The notes: a model not told the origin generated them from the letters alone. DNA of 36,589 bases from Candidatus Parakkermansia intestinigallinarum (GCA_019114365.1 DXFQ01000051.1:1-36589); one strand, 5' to 3'. Shown: positions 23,673 through 31,148, counted from the stretch's first letter. Made by a program: numbers and translations.

Positions 23673-24823
23673 GATGCCGATTTGCTGCTCTTGCGCGTCG
23701 TTTTCGCGGTGGGACGGCTGCCGTTCAGCGCACCGGGCTCACGGTCGCCGAAGATGATGCCCAAGTCGCGAGCCGTTTGCACAATCTGGCTGTCCGGCTG
23801 CACGAGACGCGGTTTCCTGACGGCTTCGTCGATGGTGACGGTGCCCACGTTGAGTCCCTCCAGAACAATGGAGGTGCCGAATTTTTTCTCTTCGATGAGC
23901 CGCACGGCTTCGACGCCGAAGCGGATGCCGAGGATGCGATCGAAGGCGCAGGGCGAGCCGCCGCGCTGGGTGTGCCCGAGCACGCAGTATCGCGTCTCGA
24001 TACCGGTGAGCTCTTCAAGCTCGCGTGCGAGGCGGTTGCCGATGCCGCCGAGGCGCTCATCGCCGTTCTCGGTGTTGCGGACGGTGACGAGCTGGCCGTT
24101 GATGCGCGCGCCTTCGGCGACGACGACGATGATTTCGCGCTGTCCGTTCGCCTTGCGGGCCTTGATGCAGTCCACGACCTTGTTGAGGTCAAACTCAATT
24201 TCGGGGATGAGTACGACGTCGGCAGCGGACGAGATGCCGCTGTGCAGCGCGATCCACCCCGAGAGGTTGCCCATCACCTCGATGACCATCATGCGCTGGT
24301 GCGAGTTGGCCGTCGTGCGGATGCGGTCGATGGATTCGGTGACGACGGAGACGGCGCTCTGGAAGCCGAAGGTGTAGTCCGAGGCGATGCAGAGGTCGTT
24401 GTTGATGGTTTTGGGAATGCTGATGACCGGCAGCCCTTCTTCCGAGAGCAGTTGCGCCGTCTTGGCCGAGCCGTCACCACCGATGACGACCAGAGCCTGA
24501 AGCCCCAGAGCGGTGATGGTCTTTTTGGCCTTCGCCATGACGTCTTTATCGATGGAGGCGCGCCCGACCTTGTTCGTGCGGACGTTGAAGTTGCCGGTGT
24601 TCGTCGTGCCGAGGATGGTGCCGCCGACCGAGCGAATCTTGTGCGTCTTGATCGGGGTGAGAATCTCATAGCGGCGCCCGCCCGCAACCGGGAGCAGACC
24701 TTCGAAGCCGTCGTGGAAACCGATCACGCGCCAGCCCCGCCGGTAGGCTGAAGTGACGAAACCTTCAATGACTGCGTTGATGCCGGGACAATCGCCGCCG
24801 GAGTTGAGGATGCCGATAATCAT
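23669..24823 (-). CDS. Phosphofructokinase homologue lacking catalytic residues
   Basis: A 384-residue paralogue of the PFK at 21549-22661, colinear over nearly its whole length. GGDGS (115-119), SHQR and ETRYCVLGHTQRGG are kept. However, PKTIDND is PKTINND (Asn141 replaces the catalytic Asp), MGR is MGN (Asn186 replaces the transition-state Arg), and the GTVNKGN lysine is threonine (Thr76). Loss of the Asp alone nearly abolishes activity in E. coli PFK. It ends in a basic tail (TAKTTRKSSKSAS). It may be a regulatory partner of the intact paralogue or a kinase with changed chemistry. It starts 36 bp after the epimerase gene and overlaps the DacA-like gene by 4 bp. Confidence 0.85.
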   Translation of the reverse strand: MIIGILNSGGDCPGINAVIEGFVTSAYRRGWRVIGFHDGFEGLLPVAGGRRYEILTPIKTHKIRSVGGTILGTTNTGNFNVRTNKVGRASIDKDVMAKAKKTITALGLQALVVIGGDGSAKTAQLLSEEGLPVISIPKTINNDLCIASDYTFGFQSAVSVVTESIDRIRTTANSHQRMMVIEVMGNLSGWIALHSGISSAADVVLIPEIEFDLNKVVDCIKARKANGQREIIVVVAEGARINGQLVTVRNTENGDERLGGIGNRLARELEELTGIETRYCVLGHTQRGGSPCAFDRILGIRFGVEAVRLIEEKKFGTSIVLEGLNVGTVTIDEAVRKPRLVQPDSQIVQTARDLGIIFGDREPGALNGSRPTAKTTRKSSKSAS

Positions 24824-24859
24824 GGATGTGACGTGTGTGTGGAAGAAGGGTGAAGGTGT

Positions 24860-26050
24860 TTATTTGCAGGGCTTGGCCGCCGGAATGGCTCCGAAGTAGT
24901 GGGCGCAGTTCCAAAGGGCGCGGGGGTGGTGGAAGAAGGACTTCCACATGCTGCCCTTGAGGCCGTTGGCCGGGGAGCCGTCGCGCTCGCAGTAGCCGTA
25001 CCATTCGCCGTGCTCGTGGTCTTGAAGGTGCTCAAAGGCCCAGTCGTGCACGCGCTGATGCCACTGCGCGTATTTCTCATCACCTGTCATGACGTAGGCG
25101 AGGCAGGTGCCGATGAGGGCTTCGTCGTGCGGCCACCAGAACTTCATGTTGTGCCAGTACTCCTGCACGGGTCCGCCGAAGACGTCCGTGTAATAGAGCA
25201 GCCCGCCGAACTTCGGATCCCAGCCGCGGGCGAGCGACCAGTCGATCATCTTGCAACCCGTCTCGATGAGAGCGGGATCGTTGCCGCGCAGCCGAGCTTC
25301 CTCGAGGATGAACCAGCCGCCCTCGATGGCGTGGCCGGGGTTCTGCGTGCGCTCGTCAAAGTGGTCGATGATGGAGCCGTCGGGGGCGACGTTCTCGAGC
25401 ACGGCCTTGATGTCCTCCTTCATGAAGAGGCGGCGCAGGTCGTCGATGCAGCGGTCGATCCATGCCGTGTAGGTGCCGTCGGCGTCGCCGAGGTATTTGC
25501 GCATCTCTTGGCAGGTCACCAGCATGATCATGCGGCAGCCCAGATTTTCGGAGGGGCGCAGGCCCGTCGTCTTGGGCTGCATCTTGCCCGGCGTAAAGAA
25601 GATGTCGGCAAAGATGTCAAACCAGTGGCGGGCGCGCTCGGCGCTGCGGGGATTGCCCGTCGCGCCGTAGTGAGCCGCGCAGGCGATGGCGGCGAAGCAT
25701 TCGCTGTAGGCGTAGCGGCGCTTGCGTATCGGGGTGCCTTCTGCCGTGACGTGGAAGTACATGCGGCCGTCAGCGGGGTCGACGCATTTTTCTTCGAGGA
25801 AGCGGATGGCGCTTTCGGCGTATTCGAGCCACTGCGGGCGCTTCTCGATGCTGTTGTAGCAGGTGAGGAGCATCCACGCCATGCGGCCCTGCGCCCAGAC
25901 GTTCTTGTCGCTGTCCACCAGCGTGCCGTCGGCGTCAAAACAGTGGTAGAGGCCGCCGTTGACCGTGTCGACCGCACGGGGAAACCAGAAGGGCTCGACC
26001 TCGTTGAGTAACTTGTCGCGGTAGAATTGCCCGAGTGCTTGCGTTTCCAT
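24860..26050 (-). CDS. AGE-type N-acylglucosamine 2-epimerase
   Basis: A 396-residue (alpha/alpha)6-barrel enzyme of the renin-binding-protein/AGE family, predicted to interconvert N-acetylmannosamine and N-acetylglucosamine. Expected active-site residues are visible: Arg56 (QGRMAW), His240 (NPGHAIEGGW), His308 (WWPHDEAL) and His374/375 (SFFHHPR). Length is standard (about 390-400). It follows the N-acetylneuraminate lyase gene by 35 bp, so ManNAc released by the lyase would be its natural substrate. Bacteroides-type sialate loci also use an AGE-type epimerase rather than NanE. Other AGE-family sugars (for example cellobiose or mannose) are less likely in this context. Confidence 0.88.
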   Translation of the reverse strand: METQALGQFYRDKLLNEVEPFWFPRAVDTVNGGLYHCFDADGTLVDSDKNVWAQGRMAWMLLTCYNSIEKRPQWLEYAESAIRFLEEKCVDPADGRMYFHVTAEGTPIRKRRYAYSECFAAIACAAHYGATGNPRSAERARHWFDIFADIFFTPGKMQPKTTGLRPSENLGCRMIMLVTCQEMRKYLGDADGTYTAWIDRCIDDLRRLFMKEDIKAVLENVAPDGSIIDHFDERTQNPGHAIEGGWFILEEARLRGNDPALIETGCKMIDWSLARGWDPKFGGLLYYTDVFGGPVQEYWHNMKFWWPHDEALIGTCLAYVMTGDEKYAQWHQRVHDWAFEHLQDHEHGEWYGYCERDGSPANGLKGSMWKSFFHHPRALWNCAHYFGAIPAAKPCK

Positions 26051-26085
26051 GATGGCTCGTGTGTTGGCGGGGTTCGTCGCGCTCG

Positions 26086-27009
26086 TTACTTGTTGATGGC
26101 CCAGTCAAAGAAACCGATGGCGCTCAGTTCGTCGCGCAGCTGTTTCAGCGTTGCCTGATCGGGGGTGCCCATGGGCAGGCGAGCCGGGCCGAGGTCGACG
26201 CCCCACCAGCCCATGATGGCCTTGCAGCAGCCCATGTAGCCCTTGGAGGCGATGATGTTGATCATCTTGACGGAGAGCTGCTGGAGGCGGCGAGCCTCGG
26301 CGATGTCCCCCGCCTCAAAGGCGCGGATGATGTCCTGATAAAGCTTGGGCGCGTAGTTGAAGGAGGAGCCGACGCCGCCCTTGGCTCCGGTGGCCAGAGC
26401 CCCGAGGAACCACTCGTCAACACCCCACGGGCAGTCGTACTTGCCGCCTTCGTAGTTGAGCGCCTCGATGTAGAGGGCGAGGTCGGGGTTGGTGAACTTG
26501 AGCCCGCAGAAGTTCGGGATCTTCTTTGCCGCGGCCTCCATGAACTTGCAGGGGTTGAAGGACACGTGGGTGAGCGCCGGGATGTCGTAGAAGTAATAGG
26601 GCAGATCCGGAGCGCCCGAGGCCTCAAAGGCGCAGCAGTCGACCAGCGCGTCGAGGCTGCCCGGCTTGAAGTAGCAGGGGGAGTTGCTGGCCGTGGCGGC
26701 CGCGCCGCACTTGACGGCGTACTCCGCCAGCTCGCGCCCGTCATAGACGCTGTTGCCGCCGGTGTGGACGACGAAGCGGATGCCGTGCTTGGCTCCGGCT
26801 TCGCCCCAAGCGGCCATGTTTTCCTTGCGTTCCGCCAGCTGCATGTGGGCGGATTCGCCCGTCGAGCCGGTGATGAAGGCGAGCTTGATGCCCTGAGAGG
26901 CCAGGAAGGCGGCCTGTGCATCGACAGCGTCGGGATTGCACGAGCCATCCGCCTTCATGGGGGTGTGGGTGGCCGCAACGAGACCGTGAAGTTTCAGTGA
27001 GGTGTCCAT
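26086..27009 (-). CDS. nanA: N-acetylneuraminate lyase-like aldolase
   Basis: A 307-residue DapA/NanA-family Schiff-base aldolase predicted to split N-acetylneuraminate into ManNAc and pyruvate. Ser49-Thr50 in GSTGES bind the pyruvate carboxylate, Tyr141 in YYFYDIPALT is the catalytic tyrosine, and Lys171 in GLKFTNPD forms the Schiff base. The YDIPALT context resembles sialate lyases more than DapA. The start ATG 27009 gives the family N-terminus (LHGLVAATHTPM); an earlier in-frame start at 27078 lies in the promoter -35 box. First gene of the operon and divergent from kpsF. Confidence 0.88.
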   Translation of the reverse strand: MDTSLKLHGLVAATHTPMKADGSCNPDAVDAQAAFLASQGIKLAFITGSTGESAHMQLAERKENMAAWGEAGAKHGIRFVVHTGGNSVYDGRELAEYAVKCGAAATASNSPCYFKPGSLDALVDCCAFEASGAPDLPYYFYDIPALTHVSFNPCKFMEAAAKKIPNFCGLKFTNPDLALYIEALNYEGGKYDCPWGVDEWFLGALATGAKGGVGSSFNYAPKLYQDIIRAFEAGDIAEARRLQQLSVKMINIIASKGYMGCCKAIMGWWGVDLGPARLPMGTPDQATLKQLRDELSAIGFFDWAINK

Positions 27010-27035
27010 AGTGTTGCAAAAAATGTGCGGGCACA

Positions 27036-27052
27036 GATGCCCTATCGGCATC
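27036..27052. promoter_or_regulatory. Inverted repeat at the nanA operon start, possible operator
   Basis: GATGCC-CTATC-GGCATC, a perfect 6-bp dyad with a 5-nt centre, overlaps the 3' edge of the -10 box and the predicted start of the nanA transcript. The position suits a repressor site, but no regulator gene is adjacent. Confidence 0.45.
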
Positions 27053-27078
27053 ATAATGCAGCAAGAGCCTGTTATCAA
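27050..27078 (-). promoter_or_regulatory. Promoter of the nanA operon
   Basis: Minus strand TTGATA (27073-27078), 17-nt spacer, TATGAT (27050-27055); five of six matches in each box. Leader about 34 nt, with no Shine-Dalgarno. Confidence 0.78.
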
Positions 27079-27192
27079 GCTCTTTTTCGCCTGTTCGGCA
27101 GAATTTCCGAGCGGGCGGAGCAGCGGCGCGGCCTTTCCGCTCCCTTCGCTGCATGCGCTTCTTTTCTCGGGTGCGCGGCGGGCGTTTTTTTA

Positions 27193-27221
27193 TTGCAGCG
27201 GAGCGTTTTCTGTGCTAGAGT
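27193..27221 (+). promoter_or_regulatory. Promoter of the kpsF/kdsD gene
   Basis: TTGCAG (27193-27198), 17-nt spacer, TAGAGT (27216-27221), preceded by TGTGC. Leader about 19 nt to ATG 27247. Confidence 0.65.
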
Positions 27222-27246
27222 GCCGCGAGTAAGACATTATTCGTAT

Positions 27247-28215
27247 ATGACAGATCACACGATCAGAGGCAGAAAGGTTTTTGAGGACGAGATTGAGGCG
27301 CTCAAGGTGATTGCCGCCCGTCTCGACGACAGTTTCACCCGGGCCGTGGAGGCGCTGCGCCTGGCCATTGACGGCGGTCACAAGATTATCATTGTGGGTG
27401 TGGGCAAGAGTGGTCTCGTCGGTGAGAAGATTGCCGCGACCCTGACGTCGACGGGCGCTCCCTCCATCGTTCTCGATTCCATGAATGCGCTGCACGGCGA
27501 CCTCGGTATCGTGCAGGACGGTGACGCCTGTATTGCGATGTCGTTTTCGGGCGAGACGGCGGAGCTGCTCACGCTCATGCCCTTCCTCAAGCGCTACGAT
27601 ATGACGATTATCGGCATGACGGGCAAGCCCGGCTCGACGCTCGGCCAGCTCTCTGATGTCGTGCTGGATACGGCGGTTTCTCACGAGGCCTGCCCGCTGA
27701 ATCTCGCCCCGACGTCTTCGTCGACGGCGATGCTGGTGATGGGCGATGCTCTTGCCATGGCGCTGCTGGAGGCGCGCCACTTCACCAAGGAGGATTTCGC
27801 CCGCAGCCACCCCGGCGGTTCGCTCGGCCGCGCTCTTCTGACTCGCATCAGCGACATTATGCGCCGCGAGTTCGCCAAGTTGCCCGAGACGGCTACGGTG
27901 GCGGAGTGCATCATCGCCATGACGGCGGCGCGCGCCGGTGCCTGCGTGCTGACGCATGAGGACGGCACGCTCGCCGGCGTCTTCACGCACGGTGACTTTG
28001 CCCGCGCCTACCAGCAGGATGAGTTCTGCGGCAAGAAGCCCGTGGCTGCTCTCATGACGAAGAATCCCGTCTACGTCGAGGCCGACAAGCTGGCCATCAC
28101 CGCCGTCAAGACGCTGCGCGACCGCCGCATTGATGATCTCGTCGTGCTCGATGCACAGCGCGTTCCCGTCGGCCTGATCGATACGCAGGATCTGGTGCGC
28201 CTCAAACTCATCTGA
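27247..28215 (+). CDS. kdsD: KpsF/GutQ-family D-arabinose 5-phosphate isomerase
   Basis: A 322-residue protein with an N-terminal SIS domain (about 30-180; GVGKSGLVGEKIAAT, SFSGETAELL, HEACPLNLAPTSSSTA, RSHPGGSLGRAL) and two CBS domains (about 205-320). It isomerises ribulose 5-phosphate to arabinose 5-phosphate, the first step of Kdo synthesis for lipopolysaccharide, which implies a Gram-negative envelope. Length matches KdsD/KpsF (about 325). MTDHTIRG at 27247 is the start; further upstream codons run through the promoter. It is divergent from nanA and followed by rpsF. Confidence 0.93.
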   Translation: MTDHTIRGRKVFEDEIEALKVIAARLDDSFTRAVEALRLAIDGGHKIIIVGVGKSGLVGEKIAATLTSTGAPSIVLDSMNALHGDLGIVQDGDACIAMSFSGETAELLTLMPFLKRYDMTIIGMTGKPGSTLGQLSDVVLDTAVSHEACPLNLAPTSSSTAMLVMGDALAMALLEARHFTKEDFARSHPGGSLGRALLTRISDIMRREFAKLPETATVAECIIAMTAARAGACVLTHEDGTLAGVFTHGDFARAYQQDEFCGKKPVAALMTKNPVYVEADKLAITAVKTLRDRRIDDLVVLDAQRVPVGLIDTQDLVRLKLI

Positions 28216-28254
28216 CGGCTGCGCGGCCGCCTCGCGCCGCTCCGAATGCCTGCC

Positions 28255-28281
28255 CCTTGAATGCAAAAAATTGATTCAAGG
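28255..28281 (+). terminator. Inverted repeat downstream of kdsD, possible weak terminator
   Basis: CCTTGAAT and ATTCAAGG form a perfect 8-bp stem with an A-rich 11-nt loop, 40 nt after the kdsD stop and just before the rpsF promoter. No T-run follows. Confidence 0.35.
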
Positions 28282-28293
28282 CACATTTTAGGC

Positions 28294-28322
28294 TTGCATT
28301 CCGTGCGGAAAAGGTGCATCAT
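28294..28322 (+). promoter_or_regulatory. Candidate promoter of rpsF
   Basis: TTGCAT (28294-28299), 17-nt spacer, CATCAT (28317-28322). The -10 box is imperfect; predicted leader is about 42 nt and contains GCTT/AAGC pairing followed by CCCGA. Confidence 0.4.
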
Positions 28323-28370
28323 ACGCCCCGCTTTACTGAATAAGCCCGATATCTTACATCAATCACAGTT

Positions 28371-28649
28371 ATGAGAAAGTACGAAGCACTGATCGTCCTG
28401 AATATGAAGGGATCTGCCACGCTTGACGAGCTGACCGCCGCGATGACGGAGAAGCTTGAGTCCGTTGGCGCCAAGGTTACCGAGACCAAGAACCTGGGTC
28501 GCCGTGAGTTCGCTTATGAGTCCGACCACCAGAAGTTCGGTCAGTACATGAGCTTCTCCTTCGAGGCTGAGCCCTCCGTGCCGCGTGCTGCTCGCGAGGC
28601 TCTGTCCATCGACGATCGCGTCCACTACCAGTACTACCGCGTCAAGTAA
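28371..28649 (+). CDS. rpsF: Small ribosomal subunit protein bS6
   Basis: A 92-residue protein with the bS6 fold pattern: MRKYEALIVLNMKG (first strand), a helix TLDELTAAMTEKLES, then TKNLGRREFAYE, FGQYMSFSFEAEPS and a C-terminal VHYQYYRVK. It binds 16S rRNA together with bS18 in the 30S platform. rpsF is often followed by rpsR, ssb or rplI; here it stands alone and ends in a strong terminator. No Shine-Dalgarno lies before the ATG, notable for a gene that should be highly translated. Confidence 0.95.
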   Translation: MRKYEALIVLNMKGSATLDELTAAMTEKLESVGAKVTETKNLGRREFAYESDHQKFGQYMSFSFEAEPSVPRAAREALSIDDRVHYQYYRVK

Positions 28650-28677
28650 GGGCTCGCTTCAGTATCTGCACCTTTCA

Positions 28678-28715
28678 CAGGAGCTTTCCGTTTCGGGAGG
28701 CTCCTGATTTTTTTT
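28678..28715 (+). terminator. Rho-independent terminator of rpsF
   Basis: A 12-bp stem (CAGGAGC/GCTCCTG extended inward by wobble pairs) with a GTTTC loop at 28678-28706, followed by A and eight T residues (28708-28715). Confidence 0.95.
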
Positions 28716-28754
28716 GTGTGTGGGCGCCACGGCGGGCTCGATCGCGATTTCGGC

Positions 28755-28800
28755 CCGGCGTGCAGCCGTCCTGCAAGCCGGCGTGCGGCCGTCCTGCAAG
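28755..28800. repeat. 23-bp tandem repeat between rpsF and the deaminase fusion gene
   Basis: Two adjacent 23-bp copies (28755-28777 and 28778-28800) differ at one base (gcagcc versus gcggcc). They lie in the 116-bp convergent gap between the rpsF terminator and the stop codon at 28832. Confidence 0.85.
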
Positions 28801-28831
28801 CGGCGATGAGCCCCGGGGCGGGGGCGCGGCC

Positions 28832-30256
28832 TCAGCAGAGGGCGGAACAGAGCTCGCGGAGCTGAGCGAGGCCCCGCGCCGGGCGCAGCCATTCGGGGCG
28901 AGAGAGGGAAGCGGCTTCAATCGCGCGTCGCCACGCGACGGGCAGGGCACGCAGACCGAAGCGCGCACCGAGCAGGGCGCCCGCAATGGCGGCGTTGGTA
29001 TCCGTGTCGCCGCCTCGGGCGACGAGACGGCAGAGCGCGGGGGCGACGGCTTCGGCGTCCGGGGTCGTCAGCAGCAGCCGGAAGGCTGCCTGAAAGGCGA
29101 TTTCGACCCAGCCGGCATGGTCCTCATAGTCCGGCTCGCCCATGCGGGCGGCGGCGAGGCGCAGCTCGAGTTCGCGGTCGCCGAGGCGGCGGGAGCGCGC
29201 GACGGCCGCCGCGATGATGTTTTCGGTTGCCTCTCCCTGCATGGCGAGGCGCAGCGCTTCGACAAAGATGATGTTGGCGCAGGCACAGCGGGGGTGCACA
29301 TGCGTGAGCGCGGCATCCTGCGCGGCGGCCTTCTGCCAGTCGAGCTCCGGATGCAGCAGGGAAAAGGCAGCGATCGGGGCAACGCGCATCAGCGCCCCGT
29401 TGGCCTGAGACTGCGGCTGCGCCTGCCCGCAGAGCGCGGATGCCGTGGTGAGGCCGACGGAGGGCGGATCCGTCGCGAGCCAGCGGCGGTAGGCGGCCAA
29501 GGCGTCGGCGGCGTTGTAGGTCTTGCAGCGGCAGAGCGAATCGAGCAGGCAGAGAGCCATCTCACTGTCGTCCGTGACATCTCCCGGGGCGACGTGGGCG
29601 GTTGTGCCCCAGCCCTGCTGCATGCCGGGCACAGCGTCGGGGAAGAGCCGCCGCAGGATCTCGGCGGATTTGAACTCGACGGGAGCCCCCAAGGCGTCGC
29701 CGCACATCAGCCCCGTCAGGCAGCCCATGATTTTGTCCCTGAGCGCCTCCGCCTTGTGCTCGCCGCTTGCGCCCTCCGCCTTGCCGCCTCCGCCGCAGGC
29801 CCCGATCGGATGCTCATGCACAAGCGGGAAATCGTGCGCCAGCGGGTAGTCGGGCACATGAATGAGCTCGACGCCGTATAGCTCGGCAATGGCCGGCGCT
29901 TCGGAGGCCGCGTAGTTCTCGCCGTAGTAGATGGTGCGCACGCCATGCGCGCACAGAGCCTGCATGCACGAGGTGCAGGGCATGGTGGTGCAGGCCACGA
30001 TGCGGGCCTCTCCGCGCTTGAAGAGACTGCACAGGTTGATTTCGGCGTGCATCATGAACTTCTGGCGCTCGTCTCGCGAGGCCCAGAAGCCCTCGGGTGC
30101 CGTAAAGCCGGGAAAGAGCCCGTTGTAGGCCGTGCCGATCACGCGGTTGTCTTTGTCGAGAGCGGCGGCGCCCACCTTGCGGTAGGGGTCTTCGGAGCGC
30201 AGCGCAGCCACGTGCGCCAAGGCCATCACGTACTCGGGGATGGAAAGTCGGCTCAT
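28832..30256 (-). CDS. Fusion of dCMP-deaminase-like domain and ADP-ribosylglycohydrolase
   Basis: One uninterrupted 474-residue protein. Residues 1-145 form a deoxycytidylate/cytidine deaminase domain: DPYRKVGAAALD, AYNGLFPG, then zinc ligands His70 with catalytic Glu72 (HAEINLC) and Cys94/Cys97 (PCTSC). A Gly/Ala/Glu-rich linker (about 152-170) follows. Residues 171-474 form an ADP-ribosylglycohydrolase (DraG/ARH) domain: GDALGAPVEF, metal-binding TDD at 228-230, ANGALMRVAP, and GGDTDTNAAIAGALLG near the C-terminus. Both active sites look complete. The pairing suggests nucleotide salvage or repair of ADP-ribosylated nucleotides or nucleic acid, but the substrate is unknown. ATG 30256 is probably the first base of the transcript. 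Confidence 0.88.
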   Translation of the reverse strand: MSRLSIPEYVMALAHVAALRSEDPYRKVGAAALDKDNRVIGTAYNGLFPGFTAPEGFWASRDERQKFMMHAEINLCSLFKRGEARIVACTTMPCTSCMQALCAHGVRTIYYGENYAASEAPAIAELYGVELIHVPDYPLAHDFPLVHEHPIGACGGGGKAEGASGEHKAEALRDKIMGCLTGLMCGDALGAPVEFKSAEILRRLFPDAVPGMQQGWGTTAHVAPGDVTDDSEMALCLLDSLCRCKTYNAADALAAYRRWLATDPPSVGLTTASALCGQAQPQSQANGALMRVAPIAAFSLLHPELDWQKAAAQDAALTHVHPRCACANIIFVEALRLAMQGEATENIIAAAVARSRRLGDRELELRLAAARMGEPDYEDHAGWVEIAFQAAFRLLLTTPDAEAVAPALCRLVARGGDTDTNAAIAGALLGARFGLRALPVAWRRAIEAASLSRPEWLRPARGLAQLRELCSALC

Positions 30257-30262
30257 GGCTTT

Positions 30263-30290
30263 ACTATAGCAGAAAGATGCTGTCAGACAA
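30263..30290 (-). promoter_or_regulatory. Promoter of the deaminase-ARH gene, predicted leaderless
   Basis: Minus strand TTGTCT (30285-30290), 16-nt spacer, TATAGT (30263-30268) preceded by CTGC. Only 6 nt separate the -10 box from ATG 30256, so the A of the start codon is the expected +1. Confidence 0.65.
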
Positions 30291-30304
30291 GGATGAAATA
30301 AAGC

Positions 30305-30333
30305 TCGACACTTGGTGCCGATTCTGCTATACA
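30305..30333 (+). promoter_or_regulatory. Promoter of the membrane ankyrin gene, predicted leaderless
   Basis: TCGACA (30305-30310), 17-nt spacer, TATACA (30328-30333) preceded by CTGC. ATG 30342 begins 9 nt after the end of the -10 box, leaving at most about 2-3 nt of leader. Confidence 0.6.
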
Positions 30334-30341
30334 GCGATGAA

Positions 30342-31148
30342 ATGGGCAAGTTCGTCAATCCTCTGGCCTTTGTGGCGGTGCTTTGCTTCGTCCTCTATCG
30401 CTTCGCGGGCATGGCGGTGGACGAGGAGGTGAGTGGTCGCACCGATGCGCTGCTGCTCACGGTTTGCGTGACTCTGTGTTTTGTTTATTTCACGCTGGCG
30501 CTGGCTCGCGCGATCGCGCATCGCGGCGGGGCGTCCGGTGCCGTGTGGGGCACGCTTTATCTGCTGACGGCCGCTCTGCTCTTTGTCGGCAGCGGGCGGG
30601 GCGCATCAAACGAGGAGCTTTCCGCCGCTTACCGCAGCCATTACGAGGCGTGGAAGAAGGGCGGCGACCCCTGTGCGCCTGATGAAAACGGTGAGTCTCT
30701 GCTCACGCTGGCGGCGAGCCTCGGCAAGATTGACCTGCTGGAGCGCTTGTTGAATGCGGAGGCGGAGATCCCGGTGGAGATGAAGCGCAAGGCGGCTCTG
30801 CTCGCAGCGGAAAATCGCCGCAGCAAGAGTTTGGAGTTGTTGCTGCGCTCGGGCGTCGGCGTCAACGACGCAGTGGAGGGCAGCACACTGCTCTGTGCGG
30901 CGGCTCTGTCCGGTCATGCCGACATCGTCGAGCAGTTGCTCAAGGCCGGCGCTGATCCCAACCTGGCCGATGCCGATCAATCCACGGCGCTGATTCATGC
31001 CGTCATCGCCGATGACCCGATCTGCGTGCGCCTCCTGATGGAAGCCGGCGCCGACCCGACCCACCGCAACAACGACGGACGCGATGCGGCCGGTTACTCC
31101 GTCAACTCTCAAATCGACCAACTGCTCAACACCGCCAAGACACCATGA
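30342..31148 (+). CDS. Membrane-anchored ankyrin-repeat protein
   Basis: A 268-residue protein with three N-terminal hydrophobic segments (about 5-25, 37-57 and 66-83), then a soluble region with about four ankyrin repeats (residues 115-265; GESLLTLAASLGKIDLLERLL, ALLAAENRRSKSLELLL, GSTLLCAAALSGHADIVEQLL, QSTALIHAVIADDPICVRLL). With three membrane spans the repeats would face the opposite side from the N-terminus. A TTG codon at 30312 could extend the frame, but it lies between the -35 and -10 boxes, so ATG 30342 is taken. The stop overlaps the next start (ATGA at 31145-31148), coupling it to the secreted coiled-coil protein. Confidence 0.82.
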   Translation: MGKFVNPLAFVAVLCFVLYRFAGMAVDEEVSGRTDALLLTVCVTLCFVYFTLALARAIAHRGGASGAVWGTLYLLTAALLFVGSGRGASNEELSAAYRSHYEAWKKGGDPCAPDENGESLLTLAASLGKIDLLERLLNAEAEIPVEMKRKAALLAAENRRSKSLELLLRSGVGVNDAVEGSTLLCAAALSGHADIVEQLLKAGADPNLADADQSTALIHAVIADDPICVRLLMEAGADPTHRNNDGRDAAGYSVNSQIDQLLNTAKTP

